Part shown: positions 7,628 to 16,756 of the stretch, in pieces | Position numbering within the stretch: position 1 is the stretch's first letter | Layout: each line of letters opens with the position of its first letter | NCBI GenBank assembly: GCA_003553445.1 | Contig: PWEK01000103.1 | Coordinates: 1-59,712, forward strand | DNA length: 59,712 nt | Reading direction: 5' to 3' | Source of the DNA: Elusimicrobiota bacterium | GTDB lineage: Bacteria; CG03; SLGR01 | Notes under the pieces: generated by a model | Database searches by the model: none | Seen by the model: only the letters and a program-made list of their open reading frames with translations | Told to the model about the DNA's origin: nothing | Made by a program: the position numbers and the translations under genes

Positions 7628-8503
7628 TTAAGAAAACGATTTATCGTTTTTCTTTATAAGCATGCTGCCTATGGGGACATCAAGGTGTTGCGCGATTACA
7701 GGGCATTTTGCGATAAGAAGAAAGAAGATGCGATTATCCGCATTCCCGCTGAGCGTTTCGAAATTACCCTGTCCCTTGGATATGATTAAGTCTGCGTCAG
7801 AGAAAATCTCTTTAAATTTTTTAGAACATTTCCTCAGCTCGGTGCCCGGAGCGCTGTCGCCGTTTGAGATTATCTCACAGAGCTTATCCATTCCGACTTC
7901 CAGGGCATCATTCATTGTCGCATCGTTAATAACGGGGAGTTCCCTTACAGCATATTTTATGTTAAGCTTCGGACATTTATCCTGAATCTCCCGGATTAAG
8001 AGTTTGTCGGCTACTATTTCTCCGGCGTTGTCCCCGATAAAAAGAAGATTTCTTGAGTTTTCCAGCCCTTCTTCGAGCTGCCGGAAATCATCCTGGACAG
8101 GCTCTGTTTTAAGTATGTCATTGATTTCTTTTGAGCCGTGGCTGTCTTTGCGTCTTCCCGTTCCGCTGTCTATCATATTTCCCCCGGCAGATATTTTGCA
8201 GGCCATGTAGAGAGAGTTTTTTCCTGATATAAGCTTTTTCATTTCTTTGTACATATCCATCATCTGCCTGTTGTCTTTTTTCTTAATCTGACAGTAGGGG
8301 TCTTCATTTCCGGTAATATTTTTTATTTCAGCGTAAACTTCCCTTGCAATGCTCGGCGGTGAAAGGCCCGCGTCAAGATTAAGAAGAATTTTCATTATTC
8401 TGTCAGCAGTTTTTCTGTGAATATGCGGATCGTCAGAAGATAATCTTGCGCACTCTATTGCCTGCTTCAGAAAGCACGGAAAACAATCCAAAAATGTTTT
8501 CAT
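7628..8503 (-). CDS. DUF89/ARMT1-family protein (damage-control phosphatase type)
   Basis: This 291-residue protein belongs to the DUF89 superfamily, a set of metal-dependent phosphatases that hydrolyse damaged phosphometabolites. It has an N-terminal CFPC motif of the bacterial/archaeal CxxC subgroup at about residues 7-10, and the active-site signature LLFIGDNAGEIVADK near residue 170. Late acidic and Lys positions (DLIISKGQGNFE) are conserved as well. The start has AGGAGAGG upstream. It stands alone on the minus strand behind its own promoter. The physiological substrate of this subgroup is not known to me; proximity to the PurL-like gene could reflect nucleotide metabolism, but they are convergent and not co-transcribed. 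Confidence 0.85.
   Translation of the reverse strand: MKTFLDCFPCFLKQAIECARLSSDDPHIHRKTADRIMKILLNLDAGLSPPSIAREVYAEIKNITGNEDPYCQIKKKDNRQMMDMYKEMKKLISGKNSLYMACKISAGGNMIDSGTGRRKDSHGSKEINDILKTEPVQDDFRQLEEGLENSRNLLFIGDNAGEIVADKLLIREIQDKCPKLNIKYAVRELPVINDATMNDALEVGMDKLCEIISNGDSAPGTELRKCSKKFKEIFSDADLIISKGQGNFETLSGNADNRIFFLLIAKCPVIAQHLDVPIGSMLIKKNDKSFS
7630..7654. terminator. possible bidirectional terminator between convergent genes
   Basis: An inverted repeat (AAGAAAACGA, loop TTTA, TCGTTTTTCTT with one bulged T) lies between the ends of the PurL-like and DUF89 genes and overlaps the last codons of the latter. The stem is A/T-rich, so the strength is doubtful. Confidence 0.4.
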
Positions 8504-8542
8504 TTATATTGCCTCTCCTTGTTCTTCTATTTTCATGATGAG

Positions 8543-8572
8543 ATTATTAGTCATTATCACAGGGTTTGTCAA
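8543..8572 (-). promoter_or_regulatory. promoter for the DUF89 gene
   Basis: On the minus strand TTGACA (8572-8567) is followed after 18 bases by AATAAT (8548-8543), about 40 bases before the ATG at 8503. Confidence 0.55.
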
Positions 8573-8606
8573 TTATTTTCCCATTAAAGCATAATCACTA
8601 AATTAT

Positions 8607-9725
8607 TTATAACTTCCAGAAAGGGTCGGTATTTATCTCAGACTCAATTATCTCGACTTTAAGGTTCCTCTCTTTTATTTTTTTTCGCAGATAATCTGCC
8701 ATCCCTGATATCATTATTTTTTCGCTTCCGTGGTGGCCGGCGTCGATTAGATTCATTCCCTTTTCTTCTGCCGCCTGGCCGGCATGATATGTTATGTCTC
8801 CGCTTATAAAAAGATCCGCCCCCCGGGATGCGGCGGACTCTATTAAATCCCTGCCGCTTCCGGCGCATAAAGCAACTTTTTTAATTTCACCCCCGGGGTC
8901 TCCGCTTATCTTGAGGTTGCTGATGTCTAAAACCTTTTTAATCTTTTCCGCATATTTTTTCAGCGTGGTTTTTTCTTCCAGGCTTCCGATTCTTCCGATT
9001 CCATATATCTCACCCTGGTTTTCCAGTGGGTATATGTCGTAGGCCACTTCTTCATAGGGATGGGCGTCGGACATTTTTTTGATTGTTTTATTTATATCTT
9101 TTTCATATACCACGGTCTCAAGCCTGTATTCTTTTACGGTATTTATCTCTCCTATGGAACCGGTGTGAGGGCTTGTTCCCTGTTGGGGTTTGAAGCTTCC
9201 TGTACCCCGGGCAAAAAAAGAACAGTGGCTGTAATTTCCTATCCATCCCGCCCCGGCCTCTCCAAGGGCCATCCTTACTTTATCAAGGGCATCTTCGGGA
9301 ACGAAAACAACAATTTTTCTTAATTTATTCTTACCTGTATTTTTCAGTACCCGGGTATTTTTTACACCGAGTTTTTCCGCCAAAAGATCGTTAAGGCCCC
9401 CCTTGGCAATATCATAATTCGTATGAGCTGAATATATGGAGATATCTTCCTTGACCGCATTTTTTATAATCCACCCACCTGCGGTATCGTATCTTATAGA
9501 TTTGATGCCGCTTAAAAATAAGGGGTGGTGTGTGATGATAAGGTCAGTGTCAATGGATACTGCTTCTTCCAGGACTTTTCTGTTAATATCCAGCGCTATC
9601 AATACTTTTTCTACATTCTTATTATAATCTCCGATTTGAAGACCGGCATTATCCCACTGAGTAGCCAGCTCACCGGGTGCCAGCTCTTCTACAAGCCCGG
9701 TTACCTCGTTTAATTTTATATCCAT
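8607..9725 (-). CDS. NIF3/YbgI-family dinuclear-metal protein
   Basis: This 372-residue NIF3-family protein forms hexameric rings with a two-metal site. The metal ligands are visible: THHPLFL near residue 66, SAHTNYD near 100 and, at the C-terminus, DAGHHGSEK. Between them (about residues 130-235) sits the PII-like insert domain found in the longer bacterial versions, beginning KLRKIVVFVPEDALDKVR. In bacteria the family is often annotated as GTP cyclohydrolase I type 2, but its role is unsettled. AAGGAGG lies just before the ATG. The upstream region is A/T-rich and I see no clear promoter. The DUF89 gene starts 103 bases after its stop, from a separate promoter. Confidence 0.92.
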   Translation of the reverse strand: MDIKLNEVTGLVEELAPGELATQWDNAGLQIGDYNKNVEKVLIALDINRKVLEEAVSIDTDLIITHHPLFLSGIKSIRYDTAGGWIIKNAVKEDISIYSAHTNYDIAKGGLNDLLAEKLGVKNTRVLKNTGKNKLRKIVVFVPEDALDKVRMALGEAGAGWIGNYSHCSFFARGTGSFKPQQGTSPHTGSIGEINTVKEYRLETVVYEKDINKTIKKMSDAHPYEEVAYDIYPLENQGEIYGIGRIGSLEEKTTLKKYAEKIKKVLDISNLKISGDPGGEIKKVALCAGSGRDLIESAASRGADLFISGDITYHAGQAAEEKGMNLIDAGHHGSEKIMISGMADYLRKKIKERNLKVEIIESEINTDPFWKL

Positions 9726-10330
9726 AATTGCCTCCTTGAAATAAAAAATTTTTATAAAACCGCTATAAACCCGTAATTAGACTATAATTTTTTCTGAGTG
9801 TTGTAAATATGAGGAAATTACATTCCAGGTTTCTTTTAGCGTAATAGCGAAATGGTATTGCAAGGAAACAGGGCTTTAATTTATTAATTATCATCTTAAA
9901 CATAAAATATATTAAAATAATAAAAATTATTTGAATTATTAGTTTTTTCGTATTAGTATTATTTTAAGAGGGTATAGTGAATATAAATGTAACAACATGT
10001 TAAAAGTTCATCAATTCTGGTCATTTGAGAATAGCACATTTTCAAGAAGAAAAGCTAAGTGTTTTTATGATATGTCACTTAAAAGTAAGTTTGAAGGGTG
10101 TTATGAAAGATGGTCTAGTTGGACTATGCATAGGCGTTTGAAAAGAATAATAAAGGCTGCTTATACGATTAATGCATCCTGGAAAGTTTTCTTAATTTGG
10201 TGTGGAGGTAAATTATTCATTGGATTTATTGGTGTTCACAATAGTTCATTTGAGACATCTGACGAAAGATGCTTTAAACTACATTATATAAGATCAGAGC
10301 GATTATTTGCGAAGAAGAGGCAACGGATTT
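9726..10330. other. A/T-rich intergenic region, about 600 bases
   Basis: This gap separates the divergent NIF3 gene and the surface locus. It is markedly A/T-rich from 9880 to 9970. A frame of 114 codons runs from 9997 to 10341, but it has no ribosome site, resembles nothing I know and overlaps the next gene, so I do not call it. Apart from the possible promoter at 9931-9959 I see no RNA gene or repeat. Confidence 0.5.
9931..9959 (+). promoter_or_regulatory. possible promoter of the surface-protein locus
   Basis: TTGAAT (9931-9936), a 17-base spacer and TAGTAT (9954-9959) lie about 370 bases before the first gene of the locus. The match is moderate and the region is A/T-rich, so chance is possible. 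Confidence 0.3.
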
Positions 10331-10750
10331 ATGAAAAGTAAAGTAATAATTGTTTTTTTCCTTTTCATAATAGCATTTCAAAATCCAAATGCCTATGCGG
10401 ATTTTGCTGGAGGGGAGGGTACTGAAAACTCTCCTTATGAGATTGAAAACTGGGAACATCTGAACAATGTCAGGGGTGAACTTGATGCCTATTATAAATT
10501 AATTGCAGATCTGGATGAGGGTACGCAGGGTTATGAAGAACATGCTGACGAGAATTCCAATGATGGAGCCGGCTGGGAGCCGATCGGTGATGAAGAAAGT
10601 GATTTTACAGGGTGTTTTGATGGACAGGGATATGAAATAAGGGGTTTATATATAAACAGAAAAAGTGAAGACGGCATAGGGCTTTTTGGAGTTATCGATG
10701 ACGATGCTGAAGAAGAAATGAAGAGTTTTGAATTATTTAATGCTAAATAA
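10331..10750 (+). CDS. truncated GLUG-type exported protein
   Basis: This protein of 139 residues has a clear signal peptide (MKSKVIIVFF through NAYA) and then the N-terminal module of GLUG adhesin-like proteins: GTENSPYEI, GWEPIGD, FTGCFDGQGYEIRGLYI and GIGLFG. It stops about 20 residues later, where the next gene and other GLUG proteins continue with repeats. The first ATG in frame is 10331; a longer frame from 10307 would place charged residues before the signal. It overlaps the following gene by 23 bases. It looks like the 5' remnant of a duplicated gene, although a short secreted protein is possible. Confidence 0.6.
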   Translation: MKSKVIIVFFLFIIAFQNPNAYADFAGGEGTENSPYEIENWEHLNNVRGELDAYYKLIADLDEGTQGYEEHADENSNDGAGWEPIGDEESDFTGCFDGQGYEIRGLYINRKSEDGIGLFGVIDDDAEEEMKSFELFNAK

Positions 10751-13700
10751 TAATAAAAGAGAAAAGAAGAATACTTTTAAAGTGAGGTTAAAAAAATTAA
10801 TTAAGATATTTCATAAAATAAAAGTTCAAAATATTTTTGCCTTTTCTTTTTTTCAGTTGCTGCTGTTTACAAGTATACTTTTATTTTTTCATTTCGGGTT
10901 TGCCTTTGGAGAGCCGAACGGTTCGGAAGATAAGCCATGGGAAGTTTCCACTTATGAAGATTTAAAAAAAGTAGGAACCGGAGAAGACGGCTGGAATTTG
11001 GATGGTCATTATTTGCAAACTGACGATATATACGCTCCAACAGGAGAGGATCAGCATAATTTTGTGCCTATTGGAGATGGTAGTGAATTTACCGGTGTTT
11101 ATGATGGGGATATATACAGGATTTATGATTTGTATATTGACAGGCCGGGAAGTGATTCTCAAGGTTTGTTTACTCATTGTGGAACGGGTGGAATAATCAG
11201 AAACGTCGGGCTGGTTAATGTAGATATAACGGGAAATAATAATACAGGCGGACTGATAGGGGGTACGATGGGGGGTGAGGATGGTATTGTCGAGAATTGT
11301 TTTGTCACAGGTTCAGTAACCGGGGACCAATATGTTGGAGGTTTAATTGGACTCAGTCGACCATATGTTTACGACAGTTATACCGATGTTGATGTTTGGG
11401 GCGGAAGCTATTCATCTCTGCAGACCAGCGAAATAGGGGGTTTTATTGGCTCCATGAACAGGGGTGAGGTATATCGCAGTTACAGTATGGGGGAAGTACT
11501 TCAAACCGAAGGGGAAAATGTCGGGGCTTTTGTAGGTAGCTGCGGAGGGGATGATACATTTAATAACTATTTTGACCGCGAAACTTCTGGTTATGATGAC
11601 AGCGATATTAATGATGACGGAGCCGAACCTAAATACACTTCAGAAATGCAGGATATCAATACATTTCTTCCCGAATGGGACATTGTAGAAGAAGACAACC
11701 ATGAAGACGAAACATGGGTTATTGAGGATGGAGAAGATTATCCGCGTCTGGGCTGGGAAATAACTGCCTTAGCTAAGGTTGAAACTGATTACGCCACTTC
11801 AGTTATGGAGACCTCTGCTTCTTTGCATGGAGAAGTTACCGATATAGGAGAAGAGCCGGTAGAAGCCTACTTTCAATACCGGGAGAGGGATACTGCTGAG
11901 TGGACTGACTCTGGTTCAACATCAATTTCAGAACCCAAAGTATATGACGAAACGATTTCTTTAGACCCGGAAACATTATATGAGTATCGGGCAGTGGTGG
12001 CTTTAGACGGAGATGTTCTGGATGAGGGAGAAATTTTCCTTCTTTCCACACGTTCCGAAAAAAGTTGGGAAACTGAAGAGGACTGGCAGGCAGCCATCGC
12101 ACGAAACAATATAAATATTATAAACAATTCAATCGAACTGAGTGAAACTTTTGAAACCAGTGTTACGACATATAGTGAAACCAAAACTATTGTGGGTTCA
12201 CCAAATGATTGGGAGACCTACTATGAAGAAACGGAAGTAAACGTAACAGGTATGGATGAAATGTATTTAAGTTATGAATATGAACTTGAGGGAGATCAAC
12301 ATGCTCAAGGGAATGCTGTTTCTGCGGTTAGGGTTCGGGTAGATGGCGAAATAAAACATTCCGACAGTACCACAGGAAGCAAAAGCAATACCTGGGATGA
12401 AAATAACATTATAGATGTCAGTGGAAAAGACTCTGTGCATATAGAGTTTCAGTATTATTCTGAATCTGACTGGAATGATTCTGAGACCACCATATACTGG
12501 GCTGCGTACGAATGGGCTTCATCACCTTTGGGTTACGAGTCATCCGGTTTTCTGGAAACCGATTTAAAATCCATGATTACCTCGCAGCCTGACCTTGACG
12601 GATTAGGATATGAATTAAACGACGGAACCATCACCGTAACCGTAACAGGCTCGCCCGGGCAGGTGGGAGAGGAAACACCGGACCCTGTTTCGCTTGACGG
12701 CGGCACCAGTTACTCTCTTGACTGGTCTGAAGACCATACGTATTTTGCACTTGAAATTGAAATGGAAACAGACGATGAGGAATTAACACCGGTTGTCAGT
12801 ACAATAACCCTCTCCTCTGATGTGGAAGATCATCCGGAACCTCAAAATGTCAGCTTGACAGATGTTTTTATATCCAGCGCCACACTGAGCTGGGATAAAG
12901 AAGAGGAAGCCGATGGTTATGTTTTGAAGGCGTCCACTGATACTGATTTTTCAGTCTATCATTCCTCAAGCACCCAGGATATTGAGGTGACGACCCTTAC
13001 TGTAAGCGGGCTTTCTGTCAACACTACATACCATTTCAGGGTAGGAAATCTGTTTGACGGAACCACAGAGTGGATGAGCGAACCTGACCATTTGTCTACC
13101 TCAACTCTTGCGGAAGCTCCCTCTTTGGTTGAACCTGCGTTTACGGATGTGACATGCAGCACCATAACCGTACACTGGGATGGGGGTGATAACCCTGAAT
13201 GGACTCCCTACGTCTTAGAAAAGTCTACGGAGGAGTTTAACGGAGAAGTTATGAAATCTACCGAGACATATAGTGACTTTTTTACCTTTACCGGGCTTGA
13301 AGAGAAAACCACCTATTACTTCAGGGTTAAGGCGGTAAATAACGATGGTGTGGAGACTGATTATCTGCATATTGGCTCCACCGAGACCCTTAGCGCTGAT
13401 GTGCCGCCGGCGGCTGTTGAGGAGATATGGACATCTACGGAGACCCTGACAGGCGGGGTGCGGCTATGGTGGGAGTCGCCGGGAGAAAACGAATGGGAGG
13501 GGACCCTGGGGACAGAGTCGGATCCGGCTGAGTTTCGGATTCAGCATTCCACCCGGTCCGATATTGAATGGGGGGACCATGAGACTTTTGATTTAAGTAT
13601 ATCCACATGGGGAGTAGATCCCTATGAGACGGTGAGCTCTACTGTGAGCTTATCTATGGAGACCACCTATTACTTCAGGCTGTGGACAGGGAACTCCCAC

Positions 13701-14564
13701 GGGGAATGGTCTGATATATCCAAAGGGGCTACGGAGTGGGCAAGGATAGCCCCTGCCGCTGTAGAGGACCTTCAGGCCCAGGCTGAGGATGACGGTTCCG
13801 TAGATCTTTCATGGACTACGCCGGGTAATGACGGGGATGATAATGATATAGACGGTGGGAAGTATAAGATAAGGATGTCGACTGAAGCAGAAGTTGACTG
13901 GGAAAGCGACTGGGATGATAGTGAGGGGACATGGGGTGATTACAGCATAGAGATATCTACGGATATAACACCTGATGAGACGCATGGAATGAAGGTGGAG
14001 GGTTTGCGTGGAGGGGTCAGCTATTACTTTCATATATGGACCAGGGATTCGGATGAGGGGGCGAATTACCCGGGCAACTGGTCATATATATCAAACAGGG
14101 CTACTGAGACGGTTACGGAGGTGGTAAGCATTTCTATTTCAAAGGGGACTTATGATTTCGAAGAGGTGGTGCTTGACACTTCTGTGGTCTCTTCGCAAAG
14201 CATAGATATAGAAAACATGGGAAATGTATCCCTTGATTACGGTTTGAGAATATCAACCATAACGCTTCCCGATAACAGTTATTCTCTTTGGAAAGCCACG
14301 GATACCGCAAGCGGGCATGATTTGTTTATGATGTACGGGTTGTTTAACAGTGCTGATGTGTCTTACGATGAATTTTCTGTAGAAGACTGTATTACAGAAG
14401 AATTAACAAGCAGTACGGAGGAAATATTTGCCGGTGACCAGACAGGCTATGGTGTGGAAATGGGAGGGGTGAGGAGGCTTTGGCTGAGACTGGATATGCC
14501 GATTACACTGAGCAGAGCGAGGGAGCAGAGAATAAAGCTGAGAATTGAGGGGACGAAAGAGTAA
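10728..14564 (+). CDS. large exported GLUG / fibronectin-III repeat protein
   Basis: This predicted surface protein has 1278 residues when started at TTG 10728; ATG at 10740 and GTG at 10782 are alternatives without a decisive ribosome site. A long basic N-region and a hydrophobic segment (about residues 35-62) form a signal or anchor. GLUG-like repeats span about 65-290 (QGLFTHCGTGG, NTGGLIGG, YVGGLIG). Four fibronectin-III domains lie at about 700-1125, each with the TTYYFRV-type strand. The C-terminal 150 residues (ISKGTYDFEEV onward) are a domain I cannot name. Many acidic residues and repeated STE/TET motifs are present. It probably acts outside the cell in adhesion or matrix formation, and is the second gene of the locus. 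Confidence 0.8.
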   Translation: MNYLMLNNNKREKKNTFKVRLKKLIKIFHKIKVQNIFAFSFFQLLLFTSILLFFHFGFAFGEPNGSEDKPWEVSTYEDLKKVGTGEDGWNLDGHYLQTDDIYAPTGEDQHNFVPIGDGSEFTGVYDGDIYRIYDLYIDRPGSDSQGLFTHCGTGGIIRNVGLVNVDITGNNNTGGLIGGTMGGEDGIVENCFVTGSVTGDQYVGGLIGLSRPYVYDSYTDVDVWGGSYSSLQTSEIGGFIGSMNRGEVYRSYSMGEVLQTEGENVGAFVGSCGGDDTFNNYFDRETSGYDDSDINDDGAEPKYTSEMQDINTFLPEWDIVEEDNHEDETWVIEDGEDYPRLGWEITALAKVETDYATSVMETSASLHGEVTDIGEEPVEAYFQYRERDTAEWTDSGSTSISEPKVYDETISLDPETLYEYRAVVALDGDVLDEGEIFLLSTRSEKSWETEEDWQAAIARNNINIINNSIELSETFETSVTTYSETKTIVGSPNDWETYYEETEVNVTGMDEMYLSYEYELEGDQHAQGNAVSAVRVRVDGEIKHSDSTTGSKSNTWDENNIIDVSGKDSVHIEFQYYSESDWNDSETTIYWAAYEWASSPLGYESSGFLETDLKSMITSQPDLDGLGYELNDGTITVTVTGSPGQVGEETPDPVSLDGGTSYSLDWSEDHTYFALEIEMETDDEELTPVVSTITLSSDVEDHPEPQNVSLTDVFISSATLSWDKEEEADGYVLKASTDTDFSVYHSSSTQDIEVTTLTVSGLSVNTTYHFRVGNLFDGTTEWMSEPDHLSTSTLAEAPSLVEPAFTDVTCSTITVHWDGGDNPEWTPYVLEKSTEEFNGEVMKSTETYSDFFTFTGLEEKTTYYFRVKAVNNDGVETDYLHIGSTETLSADVPPAAVEEIWTSTETLTGGVRLWWESPGENEWEGTLGTESDPAEFRIQHSTRSDIEWGDHETFDLSISTWGVDPYETVSSTVSLSMETTYYFRLWTGNSHGEWSDISKGATEWARIAPAAVEDLQAQAEDDGSVDLSWTTPGNDGDDNDIDGGKYKIRMSTEAEVDWESDWDDSEGTWGDYSIEISTDITPDETHGMKVEGLRGGVSYYFHIWTRDSDEGANYPGNWSYISNRATETVTEVVSISISKGTYDFEEVVLDTSVVSSQSIDIENMGNVSLDYGLRISTITLPDNSYSLWKATDTASGHDLFMMYGLFNSADVSYDEFSVEDCITEELTSSTEEIFAGDQTGYGVEMGGVRRLWLRLDMPITLSRAREQRIKLRIEGTKE

Positions 14565-14607
14565 AAAGGGAACAAATCTTTTCTAAACAGCGTCTAAGAA
14601 TAAGATT

Positions 14608-16725
14608 ATGGGTTTAAAACAAGAAAACTCCACAAAATTATATTGTATTCTCTGTAAATATGCAGTAGCTGCTATCTTAACAATTCTTAGTGTTTCTTTG
14701 ACAGGCTTTACTAAGACAGCTGAATATAATATTGAAGGAAAGCAAGTTCATGCCGTTGAAAAGGAGATGCTGGTAAAGTTCAAGGAAGGAATTGAAGAAG
14801 ATGAAAAAAAATCCATCCACAGGGAATTAGGAGGTCAGCGAAAAGACTTTATAAAAGGGATTGGGGTTGAATTAATAAAAATCCCGGGTGAGGGTTTTTT
14901 TGAGAAAATCTTAGACAAATACAATTCCAGCCAAAAGGTTGAGTATGCCGAAGCTAATATAATTTATTCAATTGTTTCATATAAGCTTCCGGATCAGTAT
15001 GAAGATGTTTATGAAATGAAAAATAATCAGTGGGGGCTGGAAAGAATTAATTCCCATTACGGATGGGAAAAAGAAACCGGATTGGAAGAGACTGTAATAG
15101 CGATAATTGATTCCGGAATAGACTATGACCATCCTGACCTTGCTCCCAATATGTGGGTGGATCCGGAAAATGAAAGTCACGGATATGATTTTGTAAATGA
15201 GGATTATGACCCCATGGATGAACATGGCCACGGCACTGGTGTGGCAGGTGTTGCGGGAGCGGAATCCTCAGAAGACGGGATTGTCGGTGTCTGCTGGAAA
15301 AATAGTCTTATGGCTTTAAAAGTACTTGACGATGAAGGTGAAGGGAATTCAGGTGATTTGAGTTCGGCAATAATATATGCAGCTGATAAAGGAGCCCATG
15401 TCATAAACATAAGCCTTGGAGGTGATTACAGCAAAACGGTTGAAAACGCTGTTGATTATGCTTATGAAAAGGGAGTTTTCCTTGCTGCTGCAAGCGGCAA
15501 CAGCGGTGAGGATTCAGTTACATACCCGGCGGCTCTTGATAATATTCTGGCGGTGGGAGCCAGTAATAGGGATGATGAAAGAGCGGATTTTTCAAATTAC
15601 GGCGAATCTCTGGATGTTGTGGCTCCCGGGGTTGGTATACTCTCTACCGGGCTGGAAAAAGAACATGAAGAATTACACGGGACTTCCATGGCGGCCCCCT
15701 TTGTTTCGGGCCTTGCAGCTTTAATTGTTTCCCGTTATGAGAACTTGGGATTAGAGTGGTCTCCTCAAGAACTGAAAGAAATCATCAATTCAAACGCCCG
15801 GAGTCTAGGTGATCAGGGATGGGATGAGGAAACCGGTTATGGAATTGTTGATGCCGGGGAAACCTTAAGTTTTACCACAGAAAGAGATAGGCCCTTTGTT
15901 TCTACTTTGCAGGTTGTTGAAAAAGGGACTTCAACGGCTGAGTTGAAAGGAGATCTTGAAACCCTGGGTGAGTATGATAAGGTTGATGTTTATTTTCTGT
16001 ACCGTCAAAGGGCTTCAGATACCTTTAAGGAGACCTCTAAAGTGGAAAAATCGCAGGCAGGAGTATTTTTGGAAGATATAGGCATGCTGAAAGCGGATAC
16101 GGAGTACATATATAGAGCGGTGGCGGATTATTATTATGAAGGATCCGAAAAGGCAGTAAAGGGAAGTACTGTTAGCTTCTATACATATCAGAAGCCGCCG
16201 GTTAAGGTTGAAGAAGATGATCCTCAATATGAGGAATATGAACCGGAAGTAACAGAGACACAGGCCCTTATAAAGTGGAAGGGGGAAAGCTTGCACGAAT
16301 ACCTAATTAAGCGTAACGGAGTTTTTTTAGATACGGTAACTGCAAGCTCAATTGTTGAGTACCTGGATACTGGTTTAAGGCCTGATACAAAATACAGATA
16401 TGAAGTTTTTTCGATTAATCAAGCGGGTGAATATGATGAAAACAATGGTATTTATATAGACATAAAAACGCTTCCGGAGAAAGAATATAAACCTGAGCGA
16501 CGTTTTATAACTCCATCGAATTCACGGCTGGAATTCGGGCTGAAAGCAGAAGAGGTGCTGATAACTGATGTTAAAGGACGCAGGATTGCTTCTCTTAAGG
16601 GGTCGCCGGTAATCTTTGACGCAGAAACAGATGTAAGAGGAAGTTTAGAATCCGGTATATACATTTACAGAATTAAAACAATGGATGGTGAAGTACATTA
16701 CGGCACAATAGTTGTAGCTAAATAA
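14608..16725 (+). CDS. secreted subtilisin-like serine protease (S8) with FN3 and sorting-like tail
   Basis: This protein has a signal peptide within the first 35 residues and an I9-type propeptide (about 45-115, EMLVKFKEGIEE). The S8 catalytic domain has Asp near 168 (DSGIDYDHPDL), His near 205 (HGHGTGVAG) and Ser near 359 (GTSMAAPFVSG), all intact. Two fibronectin-III-like segments follow (about 430-630). The last 80 residues are a beta-sandwich tail (RFITPSNSRLEFG, then ESGIYIYRIK, ending GTIVVAK) like the FlgD-type or type IX C-terminal domains. The same kind of tail ends the exported protein at 49105-50472. It probably works at the cell surface, perhaps maturing neighbouring exported proteins. 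The start codon has only a weak ribosome site. Confidence 0.9.
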   Translation: MGLKQENSTKLYCILCKYAVAAILTILSVSLTGFTKTAEYNIEGKQVHAVEKEMLVKFKEGIEEDEKKSIHRELGGQRKDFIKGIGVELIKIPGEGFFEKILDKYNSSQKVEYAEANIIYSIVSYKLPDQYEDVYEMKNNQWGLERINSHYGWEKETGLEETVIAIIDSGIDYDHPDLAPNMWVDPENESHGYDFVNEDYDPMDEHGHGTGVAGVAGAESSEDGIVGVCWKNSLMALKVLDDEGEGNSGDLSSAIIYAADKGAHVINISLGGDYSKTVENAVDYAYEKGVFLAAASGNSGEDSVTYPAALDNILAVGASNRDDERADFSNYGESLDVVAPGVGILSTGLEKEHEELHGTSMAAPFVSGLAALIVSRYENLGLEWSPQELKEIINSNARSLGDQGWDEETGYGIVDAGETLSFTTERDRPFVSTLQVVEKGTSTAELKGDLETLGEYDKVDVYFLYRQRASDTFKETSKVEKSQAGVFLEDIGMLKADTEYIYRAVADYYYEGSEKAVKGSTVSFYTYQKPPVKVEEDDPQYEEYEPEVTETQALIKWKGESLHEYLIKRNGVFLDTVTASSIVEYLDTGLRPDTKYRYEVFSINQAGEYDENNGIYIDIKTLPEKEYKPERRFITPSNSRLEFGLKAEEVLITDVKGRRIASLKGSPVIFDAETDVRGSLESGIYIYRIKTMDGEVHYGTIVVAK

Positions 16726-16756
16726 AAGTAAGAAAGGTAATTAAAGGAGTTCATTT

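Noticed and set aside
9997-10341. 114-codon open frame in the A/T-rich gap before the surface locus
   Set aside because: There is no ribosome site before its ATG, the product resembles no family I know, and its end overlaps the start of a gene with a clear signal peptide.
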